DNA of 64,000 nt from Prochlorococcus marinus str. MIT 9401 (GTDB taxonomy: Bacteria > Cyanobacteriota > Cyanobacteriia > PCC-6307 > Cyanobiaceae), in NCBI RefSeq assembly GCF_000760095.1, contig NZ_JNAR01000006.1:1-64000 (forward strand), written 5' to 3'. The notes under the pieces were generated by a model. The model was not told the origin of the DNA, searched no databases, and was given only the letters and a program-made list of their open reading frames with translations. Below, piece by piece: positions 20,538-30,686 of the stretch. The stretch's first letter is position 1; each line of letters opens with the position of its first letter. Both the position numbers and the translations under genes were made by a program.

Positions 20538-21446
20538 ATGACCGTTCAAAGAATACTTATCGTTTCAGGCACTCATGGAAATGAAATTAATCCTGTTTGG
20601 GCTGTTAAGCAATTTATTAATAGCAAGGAAAATAGTTTAAATAATGATATTGAGTATGAGTACATCATAGGTAATCCTGCTGCCTATGAAAAAGGTTGCA
20701 GATATATAGATGTAGATTTAAATAGATCTTTTAAAGAAAGTGAGAATTTTGATCAATACAAGAACAGCTTTTATGAAACTAATAGAGCCAATTTTTTAGT
20801 AGATGAATTTGGAATTGACGGATCTAAACCCTGTCAAATTGCAATTGATTTGCACACTACTACTGCAAATATGGGAACAAGCATTGTTATGTATGGGAGG
20901 AGATCCAAAGATTTTTGTTTAGCTGCATTACTGCAGAACAAATTTGGATTGCCTATTTATTTACACGAAAAAGATAAATCCCAAACAGGTTTTCTTGTAG
21001 AAGCTTGGCCATGTGGTTTAGTTATTGAAATAGGAGCTGTCGCACAAAATTTTTATGATCAAAACATTATAAATAGATTCTCCCTAATAATTAGCTCCCT
21101 AAGGGAAGAGATAGATAAATTAAAAAATAAACTTATAGAACTTCCAAAGGAATTAGTGGTTCACGTTCATCAAGGGAGTATAGATTATCCAAGAGATGAA
21201 AAGGGAGATATTGATGGCATAATTCATCCTGAGAGAATAAACCAAGATTGGAAAATGATTAAAAAAGGAGATCCATTATTTCTTGATAGCCAAGGAATAA
21301 TCCACAAATATGAACGGGACCAATTGATTTGGCCTGTTTTTATTGGAGAAGTTGCTTATAAAGAAAAAAAAATTGCCATGAGCTACACAAAAAAAGAAGT
21401 GGTTTGTTCCAACAAACAATGGGTTCAAGAGTTTGAAAGTTTTTAA
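20538..21446 (+). CDS. Aspartoacylase-family zinc amidohydrolase
   Basis: A 302-residue AstE/AspA-type zinc carboxypeptidase fold. The zinc-binding signature GTHGNEINP holds the first His and Glu and the third ligand is the His in IAIDLHTTTANMG. The substrate Arg segment DLNRSF and the catalytic Glu in LVIEIGAVAQ are present. Family members deacylate N-acetylaspartate or related amino acids; the true substrate in marine cyanobacteria is not known to me. Confidence 0.87.
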   Translation: MTVQRILIVSGTHGNEINPVWAVKQFINSKENSLNNDIEYEYIIGNPAAYEKGCRYIDVDLNRSFKESENFDQYKNSFYETNRANFLVDEFGIDGSKPCQIAIDLHTTTANMGTSIVMYGRRSKDFCLAALLQNKFGLPIYLHEKDKSQTGFLVEAWPCGLVIEIGAVAQNFYDQNIINRFSLIISSLREEIDKLKNKLIELPKELVVHVHQGSIDYPRDEKGDIDGIIHPERINQDWKMIKKGDPLFLDSQGIIHKYERDQLIWPVFIGEVAYKEKKIAMSYTKKEVVCSNKQWVQEFESF

Positions 21447-21563
21447 ATCAAGAAAACGGAACAATAAATCGTTGAAAACTAATAAGGATTTTTTATTTTA
21501 TAGATAAGTTTATTTAATATTTAACAATTTTAATTTTTTTTCTAATTTTTAAATCTTAAAAAC

Positions 21564-21692
21564 CTAAATTCTTTCACTCCAATAAATAACAGCTCCAAAA
21601 GCCTCTAATTGCAGTCTTCTATGCTTAGCCTCTCTTAAGGAAACTACCTCTCTAGATCTTTTTCCGTTAAGGAGCCATTCGATTATTACCAA
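21564..21692 (-). CDS. Small conserved-looking protein upstream of psbA (42 aa)
   Basis: A minus-strand frame of 42 codons reads MVIIEWLLNGKRSREVVSLR then EAKHRRLQLEAFGAVIYWSE and ends RI. It starts at TTG (21690-21692) with GAGG placed seven bases before it; a TGA lies just upstream in frame. Composition and the orderly beta/alpha pattern look like a real folded small protein. I recall similar short proteins in marine picocyanobacteria but cannot verify it. It occupies the space between aspartoacylase and the psbA promoter, convergent with the former and divergent from the latter. Confidence 0.65.
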   Translation of the reverse strand: MVIIEWLLNGKRSREVVSLREAKHRRLQLEAFGAVIYWSERI

Positions 21693-21781
21693 GTTGAATC
21701 CTCAATAACAAAGAAAATCTTAAGACATGGAAGTTCTTTTCTCCTGTTTTCCAAAAAATAAGTTTACTTAAAGAAAAAATA

Positions 21782-21881
21782 TTTACACATTTTTAGCGAT
21801 TTTGGTCTAAAATCTTCGAAGCGGAATTTATTTTCCGTTTTTATTTACACGTCTCACTTTAGAGACATACTTTACGAACTC
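21782..21881 (+). promoter_or_regulatory. psbA promoter and structured 5' leader
   Basis: A TAAAAT -10 candidate lies at 21808-21813, with TTTACA about 20 bases upstream as a poorly spaced -35 candidate. The inferred leader of about 60 bases carries two hairpins: CGGAA/TTCCG (21822-21826 with 21833-21837) followed by a T-rich tract, and GTCTC/GAGAC (21851-21855 with 21862-21866) ending 15 bases before the ATG. No Shine-Dalgarno sequence is obvious. The first hairpin resembles a weak intrinsic terminator. Confidence 0.55.
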
Positions 21882-22964
21882 ATGACAACTATTCAGCAGC
21901 AGCGTTCTTCGCTGTTAAAAGGTTGGCCACAGTTTTGTGAGTGGGTAACATCAACTAACAACAGAATTTATGTTGGTTGGTTCGGCGTCTTAATGATTCC
22001 ATGCCTTCTTACAGCAGCGGCTTGCTTCATCGTTGCATTCATCGCAGCACCACCAGTAGACATCGACGGAATTAGAGAGCCAGTTGCTGGTTCATTCCTA
22101 TATGGTAACAACATCATCTCAGGTGCAGTTGTTCCTTCATCTAACGCTATTGGTCTACACTTCTACCCAATTTGGGAAGCAGCAACTGTAGATGAGTGGT
22201 TATACAACGGTGGTCCTTACCAGCTTGTAATTTTCCACTTCCTAATTGGTATCTCAGCATACATGGGAAGACAGTGGGAGCTTTCATACCGTCTAGGTAT
22301 GCGTCCTTGGATCTGTGTTGCATACTCTGCACCAGTTTCAGCAGCTTTCGCAGTATTCCTTGTATATCCATTCGGTCAAGGTTCATTCTCTGACGGAATG
22401 CCTTTAGGTATCTCTGGAACATTCAACTTCATGTTTGTTTTCCAGGCAGAGCACAACATTCTTATGCACCCATTCCATATGGCTGGTGTTGCTGGTATGT
22501 TCGGAGGATCTTTATTCTCAGCTATGCACGGTTCACTTGTTACTTCATCTCTAATCAGAGAAACAACTGAGACAGAATCTCAGAACTATGGTTACAAGTT
22601 CGGACAAGAAGAAGAAACATACAACATCGTTGCAGCACATGGCTACTTCGGTCGTTTGATCTTCCAATATGCAAGTTTCAACAACAGCAGAAGTCTTCAC
22701 TTCTTCCTAGCTGTATTCCCAGTTGTTTGTGTATGGTTAACTTCAATGGGTATCTGCACAATGGCATTCAACCTTAACGGTTTCAACTTCAACCAGTCAG
22801 TTGTTGATGCAAACGGTAAGATTGTTCCTACATGGGGTGACGTTCTTAACAGAGCAAACCTAGGTATGGAAGTAATGCACGAGCGTAACGCTCACAACTT
22901 CCCACTTGATCTAGCAGCAGCTGAGTCTACAACAGTAGCTCTTTCAGCTCCAGCTATCGGTTAA
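21882..22964 (+). CDS. psbA: Photosystem II reaction-centre protein D1
   Basis: D1 binds P680, pheophytin, QB and most ligands of the Mn4Ca cluster in thylakoids. The 360 residues form five membrane helices. The segment [17 protein letters not shown] places Gln at the position usually numbered 130, as in D1:1-type proteins. The C-terminal processing site is present ([12 protein letters not shown], cut after the first Ala), followed by a 16-residue extension. Codon use is visibly more C-rich than in neighbouring genes, as expected for very high expression. A strong terminator follows. Confidence 0.99.
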   Translation: MTTIQQQRSSLLKGWPQFCEWVTSTNNRIYVGWFGVLMIPCLLTAAACFIVAFIAAPPVDIDGIREPVAGSFLYGNNIISGAVVPSSNAIGLHFYPIWEAATVDEWLYNGGPYQLVIFHFLIGISAYMGRQWELSYRLGMRPWICVAYSAPVSAAFAVFLVYPFGQGSFSDGMPLGISGTFNFMFVFQAEHNILMHPFHMAGVAGMFGGSLFSAMHGSLVTSSLIRETTETESQNYGYKFGQEEETYNIVAAHGYFGRLIFQYASFNNSRSLHFFLAVFPVVCVWLTSMGICTMAFNLNGFNFNQSVVDANGKIVPTWGDVLNRANLGMEVMHERNAHNFPLDLAAAESTTVALSAPAIG

Positions 22965-22987
22965 GCTTAAAGTTCTTAAATTTACAA

Positions 22988-23012
22988 GCCCCCCTTTAGG
23001 GGGCTTTTTTTT
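22988..23012 (+). terminator. psbA intrinsic terminator
   Basis: GCCCCC (22988-22993) pairs with GGGGGC (22999-23004) around a short CTTTA loop, followed by eight T bases. It is the most GC-rich hairpin in this part of the window and lies 24 bp after the psbA stop. Confidence 0.93.
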
Positions 23013-23072
23013 GTTTAATTTTCAATTGGCTTCATATAATGTTTATATATAGATAAAACATTTGATATTTCT

Positions 23073-24170
23073 ATGAGTAGTAGTTTTGGAAAAATTTTTC
23101 GTGTTAGTACTTTTGGAGAATCACATGGTGGTGCAGTAGGAGTTATCCTTGATGGATGTCCACCTAAGTTAAAAATAGATATACATCTGATACAAAATGA
23201 ATTAGATAGGCGCAGACCTGGCCAAAGTGACATTACAACCCCTAGAAATGAAGAAGATAAAATTGAAATATTAAGTGGGATAAAGGAAGGGTTAACACTT
23301 GGAACTCCAATAGCAATGTTGGTAAGAAATAAGGATCAAAGACCAGGAGATTATAATAATTTGGAGCAGGTATTTAGACCTTCTCATGCAGATGGTACAT
23401 ATCATCTGAAATATGGTATTCAGGCAAGTTCTGGCGGTGGAAGAGCCTCTGCTAGAGAAACAATTGGGAGAGTAGCTGCTGGTGCTGTAGCAAAACAATT
23501 ATTAAAAACCTTCTGTAATACTGAAATACTATCTTGGGTAAAGCGTATACATGATATTGATTCTGATATAAATAAAGAGAAGATTTCTCTCCAAAAAATA
23601 GATTCTAATATTGTTAGATGTCCAGATGAAAAGGTATCAAAAGAAATGATCGAGAGAATTAAGGAATTAAAGCGTCATGGAGACTCTTGCGGCGGTGTTA
23701 TTGAATGTCTAGTAAGAAATGTTCCTTCTGGTCTTGGAATGCCTGTTTTTGATAAATTAGAAGCTGATTTAGCAAAGGCTTTGATGTCTTTGCCTGCCAC
23801 GAAGGGCTTTGAAATAGGTTCAGGTTTCTCTGGAACTTATTTAAAAGGAAGCGAACATAATGATGCCTTCATCAAGTCTGATGATATTCGTAAGTTAAAA
23901 ACAACATCAAACAATTCAGGAGGTATACAGGGCGGAATAAGTAATGGTGAAAATATCGAGATGAAGATAGCTTTTAAACCTACAGCAACCATCGGGAAAG
24001 AACAGAAAACAGTAAATGCTGAAGGTAAAGAAGTACTTATGAAAGCAAAAGGGAGACACGATCCATGCGTTCTCCCAAGAGCAGTTCCCATGGTTGATGC
24101 TATGGTAGCTTTAGTACTTGCTGATCATTTGCTTCTAAATCATGCCCAATGTGACTTAATAAATAAGTAG
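23073..24170 (+). CDS. aroC: Chorismate synthase
   Basis: It converts EPSP to chorismate using reduced FMN, the last step of the shikimate pathway. The 365-residue sequence contains the three signatures [36 protein letters not shown] and [18 protein letters not shown]. Conserved His residues at the active site are in the first and third signatures. ATG start; it probably has its own promoter after the psbA terminator. Confidence 0.97.
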   Translation: MSSSFGKIFRVSTFGESHGGAVGVILDGCPPKLKIDIHLIQNELDRRRPGQSDITTPRNEEDKIEILSGIKEGLTLGTPIAMLVRNKDQRPGDYNNLEQVFRPSHADGTYHLKYGIQASSGGGRASARETIGRVAAGAVAKQLLKTFCNTEILSWVKRIHDIDSDINKEKISLQKIDSNIVRCPDEKVSKEMIERIKELKRHGDSCGGVIECLVRNVPSGLGMPVFDKLEADLAKALMSLPATKGFEIGSGFSGTYLKGSEHNDAFIKSDDIRKLKTTSNNSGGIQGGISNGENIEMKIAFKPTATIGKEQKTVNAEGKEVLMKAKGRHDPCVLPRAVPMVDAMVALVLADHLLLNHAQCDLINK

Positions 24171-24204
24171 TAGTTTTGTTGAATAAATTATATTTATCTT
24201 TGAT

Positions 24205-24831
24205 TTAATTATTTCGGAGCCATTCATATATTTTCGGATCAAATTTTTGTTTAATAATACCTTTATCTCCAATCACGATTGCTTTATATCCTAAAGATTT
24301 ATAAGTATTTACATCATTGATTGATAGGCCTCCAGCAGCAATGAAATTAATATTTTCAAAGTTGAGTATATCTATGGAACTAGCTTTACTTCTTATAGGA
24401 TAAATTTTGATAATGTTGCAATTATAATTTATCGCTTCCTCAAGATCATTTAAATTTTTTATCCCAGGAATTAATAAATAATTTTTTGACTGCGCATAAC
24501 TGAAAAGATCTTTATCCCAGAATTTCATCATCGAAAAATTTAATCCAATTTTAAAAGAATCCTCTAATGATTGCTTATTAACTATGGAGGCAGAGCCTAG
24601 ATTAATTCTTGGAAAATTGAGTTTGATTTCGGATACAAAATCAAACCATTTTTCGTTGTTGGACCAACTTATTTCAATATTTTTTAATCCTAGTTTTACT
24701 AAGCTTCTTAATTCTTCAAAAAGTGAATTTCTTATAGAAGTATTTGAGTAAATATTATCTTCCGGTTTTATGAGTAAAAAAAAAGATTCTTCCAGCAGTA
24801 AATCAGAAAAAGAATCTTTTTTAATATTCAT
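24205..24831 (-). CDS. eda: KDPG/KHG aldolase family protein
   Basis: A 208-residue class I aldolase-like TIM barrel. The Schiff-base Lys is in CNIIKIYPI, with PGIKNLNDLEEA before it and IAAGGLSINDV after it. Glu of IEIS corresponds to the catalytic Glu. The arginine that normally follows four residues later (EVTLR in E. coli Eda) is replaced by Ser, and the GAGT motif reads GSAS. KDPG cleavage in the Entner-Doudoroff route is the likely role, but substrate specificity is uncertain. It lies 15 bp downstream of ftsH on the same strand. Confidence 0.78.
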   Translation of the reverse strand: MNIKKDSFSDLLLEESFFLLIKPEDNIYSNTSIRNSLFEELRSLVKLGLKNIEISWSNNEKWFDFVSEIKLNFPRINLGSASIVNKQSLEDSFKIGLNFSMMKFWDKDLFSYAQSKNYLLIPGIKNLNDLEEAINYNCNIIKIYPIRSKASSIDILNFENINFIAAGGLSINDVNTYKSLGYKAIVIGDKGIIKQKFDPKIYEWLRNN

Positions 24832-24846
24832 TAATTAAATTTGAAA

Positions 24847-26700
24847 CTAGATATAATTCGCTACTACAACTTCTGATCGGTTGAGCAAATCTTGGATATC
24901 TTCAGTGTCTATAGTTTCTCTCTCAATTAGCATTTGAGCCATTTCGTCGAGAACAGATCTATTATCTGATAAAACTTTTGTGGCTCTCTTGTAGGCAACA
25001 TCAACGAGTTCTGAAACCTCTACATCAATTGTTGCGGCAGTGTCTTCAGAGAAGTCTCTTGTAGAACTCATATCTCTTCCAAGAAACATTCCACCTTGAG
25101 ATTGACCTAGAGCGACTGGACCTATTTTGTCACTCATACCAAATTTCGTGATCATTTGTCTTGCTACATTGGCAACTTGTTGTAAATCATTTGAAGCTCC
25201 GGTTGTTACCTCTTCTTCGCCATAAACTATTTCTTCAGCGACTCTTCCACCAAGAGCTACAGCCATTTGATTCTGAAGGTAAGAACGAGAGTAGAGACCA
25301 GACTCCATTCTTTCTTCACTTGGGGTAAAGAAGGTTAAACCTCCAGCTTGACCTCTAGGAATTATTGAAACTTTTGCTACGGGATCATAATCAGGCATTA
25401 ATGCTCCAACAAGTGCATGACCAGCTTCATGATAAGCAACTAATTCTTTTTTCTTATCACTGATAACTCTATCTTTCTTTTCTGGACCTGCCATAACTCT
25501 TTCAATGGCATCACCGACTTCATCGTTACTTACTTTATCTAGATCTTTTCTAGCTGCTAATATTGCTGCTTCATTTAAAAGATTAGCTAAATCTGCACCA
25601 GTAAATCCTGGAGTCCTTCTTGCAACTTTATCTAAATCAACATCTTTTGAGAGAGTTTTATCTTTCGCATGAACATTTAATATTTGTAATCTTCCAGCGT
25701 AATCTGGTCTATCTACTGTTACTTGTCTATCAAATCTACCAGGGCGCATTAAAGCTGAATCTAAAACGTCTGGTCTGTTGGTGGCAGCAACTATTATTAT
25801 TCCTGAATTACCTTCGAAACCATCCATTTCGGTCAAGAGTTGATTTAATGTTTGTTCTCTTTCATCATTTCCTCCGCCCATACCAGCACCTCTTTGTCTT
25901 CCAACTGCATCTATTTCGTCAATGAAAACAATACAAGGAGCATTCTTTTTAGCTTGTTCAAAAAGATCTCTAACTCTGCTAGCTCCAACTCCTACAAACA
26001 TTTCTACAAATTCTGAACCAGATATTGAGAAAAAAGGTACCCCCGCTTCTCCAGCCACTGCTTTTGCAAGTAATGTTTTTCCTGTACCAGGAGGTCCAAC
26101 AAGAAGTACTCCCTTTGGAATTTTTGCACCGACTGCAGTAAATCTATCTGGACTTTTAAGAAAGTCTACAACTTCAGTTAATTCTAATTTAGCACCTTCA
26201 ACACCAGCAACATCTGAAAAAGTTACTTGTGTAGATGGTTCCATTTGCAGTCTAGCTTTGCTCTTGCCAAAACTCATGGCAGGGTTGCCACCTCCAGCAT
26301 TTCCATTTTGGGATCTTCTGAAAAGAAAAAATAGGCCTCCAATCAAAAGTACCGGAAAAATCAAGCTACTTACAGCCTGTTGCCATGGATTGGCTAGTTT
26401 TGTGGGTGTTACAGCTATATCTACATTATTCTCAGTCAGTATTTTTAATAAATCTTTGTCAGGGGCTAAGTTGACCTCAGACCTACTCCCATCATTTTCA
26501 ATAACTTGAGCTGTGGCATTATCTGGAGATATTAGAACTCTACTGATTTCTTTATCTTGGACTGCCTCTATAAAATCACTATATCTCAAGATCTTTGTAG
26601 AACTTTCAGTACTAGGTTTATCAAAAACTGAAGTACCAATGAAAATCACAGTAATCACAGCTAGTACGTAGAGTCCTACGTTTCTCCAACGTTTGTTCAC
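24847..26700 (-). CDS. ftsH: ATP-dependent zinc metalloprotease FtsH
   Basis: A membrane-anchored AAA+ protease of 617 residues. Two N-terminal transmembrane helices (about residues 7-24 and 112-128) flank a lumenal domain. Walker A is GPPGTGKT, Walker [16 protein letters not shown], the second region of homology [19 protein letters not shown], and the zinc site HEAGHAL. It most resembles the thylakoid FtsH2 type that degrades photodamaged D1; that subtype is inferred. The position between eda and ATP sulfurylase in a region with psbA and psbO is suggestive only. Confidence 0.96.
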   Translation of the reverse strand: MNKRWRNVGLYVLAVITVIFIGTSVFDKPSTESSTKILRYSDFIEAVQDKEISRVLISPDNATAQVIENDGSRSEVNLAPDKDLLKILTENNVDIAVTPTKLANPWQQAVSSLIFPVLLIGGLFFLFRRSQNGNAGGGNPAMSFGKSKARLQMEPSTQVTFSDVAGVEGAKLELTEVVDFLKSPDRFTAVGAKIPKGVLLVGPPGTGKTLLAKAVAGEAGVPFFSISGSEFVEMFVGVGASRVRDLFEQAKKNAPCIVFIDEIDAVGRQRGAGMGGGNDEREQTLNQLLTEMDGFEGNSGIIIVAATNRPDVLDSALMRPGRFDRQVTVDRPDYAGRLQILNVHAKDKTLSKDVDLDKVARRTPGFTGADLANLLNEAAILAARKDLDKVSNDEVGDAIERVMAGPEKKDRVISDKKKELVAYHEAGHALVGALMPDYDPVAKVSIIPRGQAGGLTFFTPSEERMESGLYSRSYLQNQMAVALGGRVAEEIVYGEEEVTTGASNDLQQVANVARQMITKFGMSDKIGPVALGQSQGGMFLGRDMSSTRDFSEDTAATIDVEVSELVDVAYKRATKVLSDNRSVLDEMAQMLIERETIDTEDIQDLLNRSEVVVANYI

Positions 26701-26746
26701 GATAAAAAATCTATAGTAAATCTATAATACTAATAATAAAACAATA

Positions 26747-27922
26747 TTAAGAGCGTCTTAGAACATCTACTACACTTTTGAACGCAAACCATTCAGGAAT
26801 TGGCTCACCATTCCTCAATTTCTTTCTAAATTCAGTACCACTAAGTTTCATAATTTCATAATTAAATTCTTTAGCTTCTTCAGCTGTTATGTATCCTTTT
26901 TCCTTCGTATAAACTAAATTTTTTGAAGGAACAGTTTGCATCATCAATTCATCTGCACACTTATTCGCAAAATTCTGGGCATCATATGGGCCATAAAAAT
27001 CTTCACCAGTTGATGATGACTTACAACCAGCCATATCTCTACCAATTATAAAATGGGTGCAGCCATAATTTCTTCTTATTATCATGTGTTGAAGAGCTTC
27101 TCTTGGCCCTGCCATATGCATTGAATAAGGTAAAAAAGCCCATTTAATTCTTTCATCAGATATTTCCTCTTCTAATTCTTTATAGGTCAAATATCTAACT
27201 TTCCCAGGGATATCATCTTGTTGAGTTGGCCCACAAGTTGGATGAACTAAAACAACTGAATTAGAGGAGACATTATCTGAAAGTAAGGCATTAGTAAATA
27301 ATTCATAATGTGCTCTATGAATTGGATTTCTGCATTGAAATGCAACTACATCATGATTTGATGGCAGTGTAGATCTAACTTCTTCTGGGGTTTTGCAGGG
27401 GAATTCTCTAATTGGCAGTTCGAAACCAAAAACTCTTCCTCCTATATAAAATCTCCCTCTCTCGTTAAAAATCATCTTGACAGCAGGATGATCTAAAGAA
27501 TTAGTACCATAACAAAGTTCAGCTTCTAAGGATTTATCAGGCTCCCATTTAGAGCTAACTTCTAAAACTGCTATTTTTTGTTTTTTATAGGTAAGCAATA
27601 TTGTCTCTCCATCTTTTACTTTTTCATTATTTGAATCAAACACGATAGGCAAACCAAAAAGCAACCCGTTTGTATCTCTATTATTTTTAATTACGGAATT
27701 GTAGTTATTTTCATCCATAAAACCTTCCAATGGGGAAAAAGCTCCTACCATCAAAAGTTCTACATCGCATGCATTTCTCTCGCTACACTCAAACTCATAA
27801 GTAGCTTGGGAGATAAGCTTATTTCTAAGGTTTTTATCTTTAATAATTAAATTTTTTAGTTCCCCCCCATAAGGCGGTATTAGTCCATTATTATCTGTTT
27901 TAGTTTTTTGTTGTAATTCCAT
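26747..27922 (-). CDS. sat: Sulfate adenylyltransferase (ATP sulfurylase)
   Basis: It makes adenosine 5'-phosphosulfate from ATP and sulfate, the first step of assimilation. The 391-residue monofunctional form carries the active-site signature AFQCRNPIHRAHYEL and the second nucleotide-binding segment IIGRDMAGCKSSS. There is no APS-kinase domain. ATG start. It lies downstream of psbO but behind that gene's terminator. Confidence 0.96.
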   Translation of the reverse strand: MELQQKTKTDNNGLIPPYGGELKNLIIKDKNLRNKLISQATYEFECSERNACDVELLMVGAFSPLEGFMDENNYNSVIKNNRDTNGLLFGLPIVFDSNNEKVKDGETILLTYKKQKIAVLEVSSKWEPDKSLEAELCYGTNSLDHPAVKMIFNERGRFYIGGRVFGFELPIREFPCKTPEEVRSTLPSNHDVVAFQCRNPIHRAHYELFTNALLSDNVSSNSVVLVHPTCGPTQQDDIPGKVRYLTYKELEEEISDERIKWAFLPYSMHMAGPREALQHMIIRRNYGCTHFIIGRDMAGCKSSSTGEDFYGPYDAQNFANKCADELMMQTVPSKNLVYTKEKGYITAEEAKEFNYEIMKLSGTEFRKKLRNGEPIPEWFAFKSVVDVLRRS

Positions 27923-27950
27923 TTTTTAAATTGATAAAGAAAAATTTTGA

Positions 27951-27974
27951 AAAAAAAAGAGGGGGTCAACCCCC
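27951..27974 (-). terminator. psbO intrinsic terminator
   Basis: On the minus strand GGGGG and CCCCC (27961-27965 with 27970-27974) form a tight hairpin with a four-base loop, followed by TC and an eight-base T-run. It lies 20 bp after the psbO stop and ahead of the ATP sulfurylase start. T bases on the other side allow weak reverse function. Confidence 0.9.
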
Positions 27975-27993
27975 TTTTTCTCTTGAGTAGGAT

Positions 27994-28788
27994 TTATGCC
28001 TTTCTTCCGTAAAGCTCCCCAATTATTTTTACATCAAGTGGATCTTTTGAACCCATATCTGTATCTGAAGGTTGGATAGCTTCAAAAGTACCTGCAAATT
28101 CGTCTGTATCAGAATCTACATTGTTGATTGAAAGAGTAATAACGCCAGTACCGTTTACATCAACTTTAATATTCTCTTTTGCAAGTTCTTCATCATCTCC
28201 TCCTAATGCAACTAAACCTTGAGCATATTCAACACCAGTATTTTTAGCTCTTGCCTTAGGATCTAGAAAATCACCAGTTCTGTAGTTAGGTGTAAATGTT
28301 GAACCACTAACCTCAGTGCCTGGCTCAATAGATGAAGGTAAATCAGCTGTCAGGTCTTTTGCTGAGAATGCAAATGGCACTTCTAAACCACCAGGAGTTA
28401 ATACAGTAATAAGTTGAAAATCAATACCACCTTTTTCGGTGAAAGTTCCTGAATCTATATCTCCATAAACTTCTGTCACTGTAGTGTTATTTCTTGGACT
28501 AATAATTTTTGTAGAAACAAATTCTGCAGCTTTTCGTTTTGTCCCTGGCACTTTTACATAAACTTCTGTTGGATGCATGCATATTCCTTTAAGGCTATCT
28601 CCATTCCCTAGAGATATTGATCCGACAAGAGATGAATCTAATGTAGGGCAATCATTAGCTTTTCCTGTGTTAACAACATCAGTGAATTGTGCATTTCCTC
28701 TTTCAGAAAAAGCAAATGTTTTAACAGGTACGAAAGCAAATGTTATACAAATTGAGATAACAAAAGCTAAGAAAGAACGAATTCTCAT
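27994..28788 (-). CDS. psbO: Photosystem II manganese-stabilising protein PsbO
   Basis: The lumenal extrinsic protein that stabilises the oxygen-evolving Mn4Ca cluster. The start is set at the ATG for MRIRSFLAFVISICITFAF, which gives a normal Sec signal peptide (cleavage near VKTFAF) and 264 residues. An in-frame ATG 15 codons upstream (28833) would put a hydrophilic leader before the signal and is less likely. Visible PsbO motifs are CPTLDSS, KGICMHPTEVYVK, GGIDFQLITVLTPGG and VPFAFSAKDL. A terminator follows. Confidence 0.95.
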   Translation of the reverse strand: MRIRSFLAFVISICITFAFVPVKTFAFSERGNAQFTDVVNTGKANDCPTLDSSLVGSISLGNGDSLKGICMHPTEVYVKVPGTKRKAAEFVSTKIISPRNNTTVTEVYGDIDSGTFTEKGGIDFQLITVLTPGGLEVPFAFSAKDLTADLPSSIEPGTEVSGSTFTPNYRTGDFLDPKARAKNTGVEYAQGLVALGGDDEELAKENIKVDVNGTGVITLSINNVDSDTDEFAGTFEAIQPSDTDMGSKDPLDVKIIGELYGRKA

Positions 28789-29003
28789 AATTAAAGTTGC
28801 AGTAAAGTTCTGTGACGATAGATTAAAGGTCATCTAATAAGTTCAGTACGGATATTACAAGGGAAAGGACCATAAAAGATAGCACTTTTAAATCCTCGAA
28901 ACAACCCGTAGCTTTTTAGATTTTAAAAAACTTGAATTATTGTAAGCTATCACATTATTTTTAATGATTAAGATTACAAAAAAAATACAAATAGAAATTT
29001 GTT

Positions 29004-30260
29004 TTATTGTTTTTCTGCAATAATTTGAGTTATTAATTTATTCGCTAAATCAATTTTTGATGTTTTTTTAATGTAGTGTTCCATATTTTTTGTATCGAAT
29101 AGCCAACCTTCATTTTGTGCCAAAAAGCCAAATCCTTGGTCTTTAAGATCAATTGGATTTGCGAAAAGATAATCACAACCTTTCTGGATAATCTTTTCTC
29201 TAATTGTTATTCTTGCCTCTTTAATAGATCCTGTAAAAGCGCAAAAGCCTACAAAAATTTGGTTATCTTTTTTTGATTCACTAATTGTTTGTAAAATATC
29301 AGGTACTAGCTCAAAGTTTTTATTCAAATAAGCATTAATTTTATTTTTAGGAATTTTAGCTGATGTATCACAAGCTAACTTAAAATCAGATACTGCAGCA
29401 TTCATGAAAAAATAATCACAATTTGTTATCTCATTATTAAGTACTTTAATTAAATCAATACTTGTTTCAATTTCATATCTTTTTATTCCATCAGTAAGAT
29501 TTTTATTGATTTTCAAAGGACCATGGATATATTTTACTTGTGCTCCCCGGAACCTTGCTACTTGAGAGAGAAGTAAGCCCATAGCTCCGGAACTTTTATT
29601 AGTAATGTGTCTTGCCGCGTCAATTTTTTCTGTGGTGCACCCTCCAGTTATTAAAATTTCTTTATTAAGTAAATCTTTGCGAAAAGGATTTTTATTGTGT
29701 GAGATTATAAATTCGAGAGCTAATTGAATAAGATCGTTTGGAGGTATCTTACCGATGCCAACGGCATCACATGCTAGAAGGCCTTCACTAGGTTGCAAAG
29801 ATAAAACATTTTCATAATTCTGTAAATTCTCATAATTTTTTTGAACTGCTTTATTTAGCCACATTTGTGTATTCATTGCTGGTGCAACAATAATTGGCTT
29901 TATATTTGCTATTAAAATGCTTGGGATCAATCCCTCTGCATTTCCAGTTACCCATTTTGCTAATGTTGTTGCTGTTAAAGGTGCAATGATTAAAATATCA
30001 GCCCAATCGCTTAGTTCTATGTGTAGAGGTTTTGATTGACTATTTGACCATTGATCACTTTCTATAACGCAAGGGTTTCTACTCAAGATAGAAAGAGAAA
30101 GAGGTTTTATTAATTTTTCGGCATTTTCAGATAAAACGCACTTTATTTCATAATTTTCTTTTGCTAATTGACTAACCAATAATGGAATTCTTACAGCTGC
30201 GATACTACCAGTAATTAGTATAAGAACCTTTATTTTAGAGTCTTTACTTTTAGTTTTCAT
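29004..30260 (-). CDS. coaBC: Phosphopantothenoylcysteine decarboxylase / synthetase
   Basis: A bifunctional coenzyme A enzyme. The N-terminal CoaC flavoprotein part includes the catalytic His in PLHIELSDWADI, TATTLAKWVTGNAEGL and PAMNTQMW. The C-terminal CoaB part includes TGGCTTEKIDAARHITNKSSG and NAAVSDFK. The ATG at 30258-30260 is preferred because AGGA precedes it by nine bases; a TTG at 30278 would add six residues. It overlaps the upstream DUF2555 gene by 11 bp. Confidence 0.93.
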   Translation of the reverse strand: MKTKSKDSKIKVLILITGSIAAVRIPLLVSQLAKENYEIKCVLSENAEKLIKPLSLSILSRNPCVIESDQWSNSQSKPLHIELSDWADILIIAPLTATTLAKWVTGNAEGLIPSILIANIKPIIVAPAMNTQMWLNKAVQKNYENLQNYENVLSLQPSEGLLACDAVGIGKIPPNDLIQLALEFIISHNKNPFRKDLLNKEILITGGCTTEKIDAARHITNKSSGAMGLLLSQVARFRGAQVKYIHGPLKINKNLTDGIKRYEIETSIDLIKVLNNEITNCDYFFMNAAVSDFKLACDTSAKIPKNKINAYLNKNFELVPDILQTISESKKDNQIFVGFCAFTGSIKEARITIREKIIQKGCDYLFANPIDLKDQGFGFLAQNEGWLFDTKNMEHYIKKTSKIDLANKLITQIIAEKQ

Positions 30261-30471
30261 CGAAAGGTTCCTGATCAAGGAGATGGATATAATTAGTTGT
30301 TAATTCAGGTCTATTGATTGCAAGAGCTCTAAGTAAGTGCCAGTCTTTTAAACCATCAAATGGACTATTATAATTATCTTCCTCTAACCTTTTAGCTAGC
30401 TCAAAGGTCATTTCTTCATCAAAAGAATTTACTAATTCCTCACTTATTTTATTTTCAGAAACAAATTTCAT
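30250..30471 (-). CDS. DUF2555 family protein
   Basis: A small cyanobacterial and plastid-lineage protein of unknown function. The 73 residues contain EEMTFELAKRLEEDNYNSPF and DGLKDWHLLRALAINRPEL, which I associate with DUF2555. It is acidic and has no membrane segment. The ATG at 30469-30471 is preferred over a TTG five codons upstream. Its 3' end overlaps coaBC, suggesting a two-gene operon. Confidence 0.8.
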   Translation of the reverse strand: MKFVSENKISEELVNSFDEEMTFELAKRLEEDNYNSPFDGLKDWHLLRALAINRPELTTNYIHLLDQEPFDEN

Positions 30472-30686
30472 ATTGAGTAAAGCCAATATATTTTTATAAT
30501 AAAGCCTTGGGTTATTATTATAAAAATTAAAGTGTTATGTATATATCTTTAAGAATAAAAATTTGTTTAATTACATTATGTTATGAAATTTTTATTTAGT
30601 AATTTATCTTCATTTTCACTCATAAATATCTAAACTCTCTCTATCAAAATATTCTTTCTTAAGATATTAAAGTGCAAATTTAAATC

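Noticed and set aside
25922-26509. Open frame of 195 codons opposite ftsH
   Set aside because: It mirrors the strongly conserved AAA+ region; proline- and serine-rich composition is typical of an antisense frame.
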